Shown here in pieces: positions 7,333-10,385 of a stretch of DNA of 10,385 nt. The notes below the pieces were generated by a model. It was not told the origin of the DNA. It saw nothing but the letters and a program-made list of their open reading frames with translations, and searched no databases. Source of the DNA: Synura sp. LO234KE (lineage: Eukaryota > Sar > Synurophyceae > Synurales > Mallomonadaceae). The first letter of the stretch is position 1, and each line of letters opens with the position of its first letter. The stretch lies in the NCBI GenBank assembly GCA_015143735.1, contig VKHC01000437.1, positions 1,650-12,034 of the forward strand. The letters are read 5' to 3'. A program made the position numbers and the translations under genes.

Positions 7333-10300
7333 TTACTTAAGGAGATTCGCAAGAGCGGCAAGGAGCATAGAAACAAAACAATTACATAACAGTAGCGCGG
7401 TCAGAATGCCGCAGAATCGCAAAGGCAGCTCCTTCACTTCCAGCACGCGCTCATTGAAGTCATTTTCACGACTGAATATTTGGTACCCTAAGAAAGCCGT
7501 TTGGAGGAGGAGGGCGAGCAGGTGATATCCGTTGGTGTACCAAGGTTTTCGAAACGGCTCGTCGATTGTGGAGCGACGAGGCGATCATCAGTTGACCCAA
7601 AGCGATACACGACAACGTGGAGGCTCGTACGAGAATGTGTTGGAGAGCGTTCATCTCCTGCGCGGTACGTGAGTACCATGGCTGTTCTCCGAGGAGCACA
7701 GAGGATGGACTGAAATGCTGGGAAGCAAATGAGCTGAGAGAACAGTTTGACGACAGATGGAGGGTGAAGAAGCGCTGTGGGGGGAGGCGCGGCTGAGGGT
7801 GGGCGTGGAGGGCGTAACGGAATAGCGACGCCTAGGAAGAGGGTGTAGAACAAATCCTGAATGAGGTACATGTAATTCCCTGCTTTCAATCCAAAGGAGT
7901 ACAGTTGGCAAGTCATGTACAGTTGTATCACACCGTACATGATGTTGAAGTTGACCAAGACGTAGGCAGTGACTAAAGACCACCTTCCTTCTCGAAGCAC
8001 ATCCACCACCGCGCCCGGGGTTTGCAATTTAGAAGTGATGGGTGCGGCGACACTCGTCTCCGCGTCACATAGCGAGACCCCGACCGCCGCGGCTCGCAGG
8101 GCGGGCATGTCATTCGCACCGTCTCCGCAGAACAACACGAGAACAGGTGGCAACATCGCTGTCTTCCCACGGGCGTGACCGACCGGACTCAGACACCAGA
8201 GGGCGGAGCTCCCCTACGGACACGTCCAGGTCTAGGGCTCGCTCAATTCAACATTGTGGCCGCTGGAGCTCCTCGACGATCAACCGCTTGTCTGTCGGTT
8301 TCATGCGGGCGAACACCTGACTGTGTCCTCACGACGTGCCCAACGAGGGACGGGGAGTGTTCCGCACGGCCTCGAGCCCGACCAGTGACTGCCAACTGAA
8401 CAGACATTCCGCCTGTCCCGGTGTCCGTTGGGTCTGATCCATGTACGGCTCCACGGCCTTCAGGACAGAGGAACAGATTCAACTCCTCGATCTTCACTGG
8501 TCGACTGGCCGTCCGCCCCACTACCTGTGTTCCGTCACCCGCAGAAGGGGAACTCAAGGACCGCTCGATCGCATGCGCCACGGGGTTCCTCCCCCCCATC
8601 CGGACATCCTTATGAACACTCACCAAAACTTGGCCGGACACAGAATTGAACATCCACCAACTAAAGCGGTAGATTGGCCTAGTATGCCCACGTCCCGAGC
8701 CACTGCAATCGCCGTCTGAATGTGATCCCCCGTAATCATTTTACGTGAATGCTCGCGTCGACGCGATGTAATGGTGGCCCTCGTGTCGGCCTTTAGTTTG
8801 CTGTCAATATACCAGTCCGAGTACGTCATCGAGACCCTGCCCAGGACCCGACCCGCCTCCAACTCCTCTCTCGTCGCAGTCTTCGCCTGTCCAAGGGCTC
8901 TGTGCACCTCCTCCACGCCATTCCCAACACACGAACCCTTTCGACGCCAGGTGTCTCAGGTCATCATGCGCTTGTGGTGCGCGATCGGGTCACCACCCGA
9001 TTGCAGAGGTTGATGATCACCTCCGGAGAGCCCTTCGTCACATAGATCATCTCCCCGCTGGACGACGGACCAACGACCCGCACCGCAAGAGGTCCGGCGC
9101 GAAGTCGAAATGCTTTACGATTCGATAAGCTTGACTCGTCTTCGCCTGGAGCTCCGGCCAGATCAATAACCCTGGATCAGAAGACTGCTTGTTTGAGTTG
9201 GAAGGAGGTGCCATCCAGTGGCTCGTAATAACTCCCTGTCCAACGGATCTCCAACTGCCTCGCCGATAAACAACGACAGACTATGACAGTGCCCATGATT
9301 TCCTCTCTATCGGACACGGTCTTGAGACATCCGTGGCGCGGTGTCCGCAAGCTATGGATTCATGACAGAGCTTAACCCCGCCGAACTCCAACTGTTCCTG
9401 TCAGTGTCCCGGTCTTATCGAAACTCACGCCCGTAATGGTCCCCCAATTTAAACGTGTGGTGTCCGCTACAAAGATCTGTTTCAATTGTAAGCGATCGAT
9501 GCTGAATTGCGGTGGCCACTGTGAGCGAGGCGTGAGGCCGGTGGCACTGCAATGGTGAGCGTCGAAGAACTTCAACAACATGATGTCCCAGGACAGGTGC
9601 AGGGCCACGAGAAACGTAGCGGTCATAATATACAGTGCGATGGTGAGAAGGAGCATGAAGAGAATCACATACAGTGGTCTGAGAAGAAGGTCATGGAGCT
9701 TCTTCTCGGGTTGAGCAGCGATACGACTAGTTTGCCTTTGCTGGACCTGAACCCTGTGATATCGCAACTGCTACCTACCCGTGCAATCGGAGATATTTGC
9801 ACACCTTGAGCTTGAGGACTTTGTTCCGCACGACAAATATATTGTTTGATGCTGGTATCGTCTTATTTCTTCTCTTTTAGATCATACGGCTGTTTAGATA
9901 TAGGTACACTCTCACCCGTGAGCATGGACTCATCCACGACAACTTTGCCTTCTAGCAGTATAGCATCGCATGGGAGAGCCATACCATGGGTGACGAGGAA
10001 CCGATCGCCAGGAACAAGATCTACCGAGTTTATTTCCGTAATATTGTTGTTCGCCTCTATCAGTTTCACAGGAGTTACGACACCTACTAAATCCCGTAAC
10101 CGGCGTAAATTGTAAAATATTTCACTTGAAGTAAAAAAAATGGCACCACCAGTTATCAATAAGATGATAAATGAGTACAAGATATAATCGGATGCAAGCC
10201 AAACCGCAACTGCAAAGTATTGGAATATGTAAAATGGATGAAAGACTTGACGTGCCAATATTTTCATAAAGTTTGATTGTGGCAGATTCATTTGATTTGC

Positions 10301-10385
10301 TCCATAATGTGCTGCAAGATTTTTTCTTATACCTTTATCTTCAGCTAGGTGCTGAAGGATGAAATTGCGCTTATAGTCTGCCGGA
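7333..10385 (-). CDS. P5B-type ATPase (ATP13A2/YPK9 family), 5' partial, heavily frameshifted
   Basis: P5B ATPases are endomembrane P-type pumps; lysosomal ATP13A2 exports polyamines. The 10385-9866 frame is clean: YGANQ, two membrane segments (HPFYIFQYFAVAVWLASDY and FIILLITGGAIFF), VPGD in the actuator domain and TGES (9919-9908). From 9865 the frame shifts repeatedly by one base, yet family motifs follow in order: YLSCGTK (near 9830), SSKGK (near 9745), M3, an M4 segment recoverable as VPPAL (the P5B form, unlike P5A's PPELP), DKTGTLT (9419-9399, phosphorylated Asp), GDPLDRELL (near 9250), KGSPE (9035-9021, nucleotide binding), MITGDHIQTAIAVARD (TGD 8733-8725), FARMKPTDK (near 8305) and GDGAND (8126-8109). 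Frame 8156-7705 is clean and covers M5-M8. The C-terminus reads EPFRKPWYTNGY, then a last helix ending LAALANLLK and TAA (7335-7333). No intron is evident. I favour sequencing or assembly indels over a true pseudogene because residues are conserved on both sides of each break. Confidence 0.88.
8140..8250 (-). other. Extra segment in the ATPase P domain
   Basis: Between the conserved VEELQ (ending near 8250) and FCGDGAND (from about 8132) most P5B ATPases have only a few residues. Here about 110 nt intervene. Part reads as an acidic stretch (LDLDVSVGELRPLVSESG), with a frame break at either end. No GT-AG intron fits well. It looks like a surface-loop insertion, or an artefact of the indels. 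Confidence 0.45.

Noticed and set aside
8243-8653. 136-residue open frame as a separate minus-strand gene
   Set aside because: It lies inside the ATPase and consists of pieces of that protein in and out of frame; the true frame hops across it.
7501-9809. Plus-strand ORFs of 64-92 residues across the ATPase
   Set aside because: They are antisense shadows in GC-rich DNA with no recognisable domains.
9860-9870. Euplotes-style programmed frameshift at AAA-TAA in the ATPase
   Set aside because: The site matches AAATAA, but a +1 shift there does not lead into the CGTK motif frame, and most other breaks are not at stop codons, so recoding does not explain the set.

Overview
The window looks like nuclear DNA from a microbial eukaryote. 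Nearly all recognisable coding is on the minus strand. Short GT-AG introns (53, 58 and 59 nt) join reading frames exactly, there are no bacterial gene-start or operon signals, and the best gene matches eukaryotic families. The bZIP type found here (an N-K-H-N-A-R-R-T-R basic region, a short zipper and a following NTF2-like domain) is one I associate with diatoms and oomycetes. A stramenopile is therefore my best guess at lineage; this is inference.

Layout from left to right. Positions 1-928 (minus) hold the 5' two exons of a protein with a protein phosphatase 1 docking motif; its 3' end lies outside the window. Positions 929-2526 hold only small ORFs of doubtful status, a short GC-rich tandem repeat, and a cluster of minus-strand splice donors that hints at an unresolved gene. 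Positions 2527-4422 (minus) hold a complete three-exon bZIP transcription-factor gene of 592 residues. Positions 4423-6214 are mostly non-coding, with one possible two-exon gene at 4831-5263 and a GC-rich segment carrying a perfect hairpin, flanked by a 16-bp direct repeat at 5895-6108. Positions 6215-7246 (minus) contain several open segments with splice-like borders and a possible SRA/YDG-like stretch. Positions 7333-10385 (minus) hold most of a P5B-type cation/polyamine ATPase, cut by the window edge at its 5' side.

The most striking feature is the state of the ATPase. Its first 520 nt (10385-9866) are AT-rich and open. From about 9865 downwards the sequence becomes GC-rich, and the frame breaks by single-nucleotide shifts at a dozen or more places. 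Even so, every diagnostic P-type motif survives (TGES, DKTGTLT, KGSPE, TGD, GDGAND), and most breaks are mended by lengthening a short homopolymer. This pattern fits uncorrected sequencing or assembly error better than an old pseudogene, but a very young pseudogene remains possible.

No functional linkage between the genes is evident. They look like ordinary neighbours: a putative PP1 regulator, a transcription factor and an endomembrane transport ATPase. I see no tRNA, rRNA, CRISPR array or recognisable transposase.
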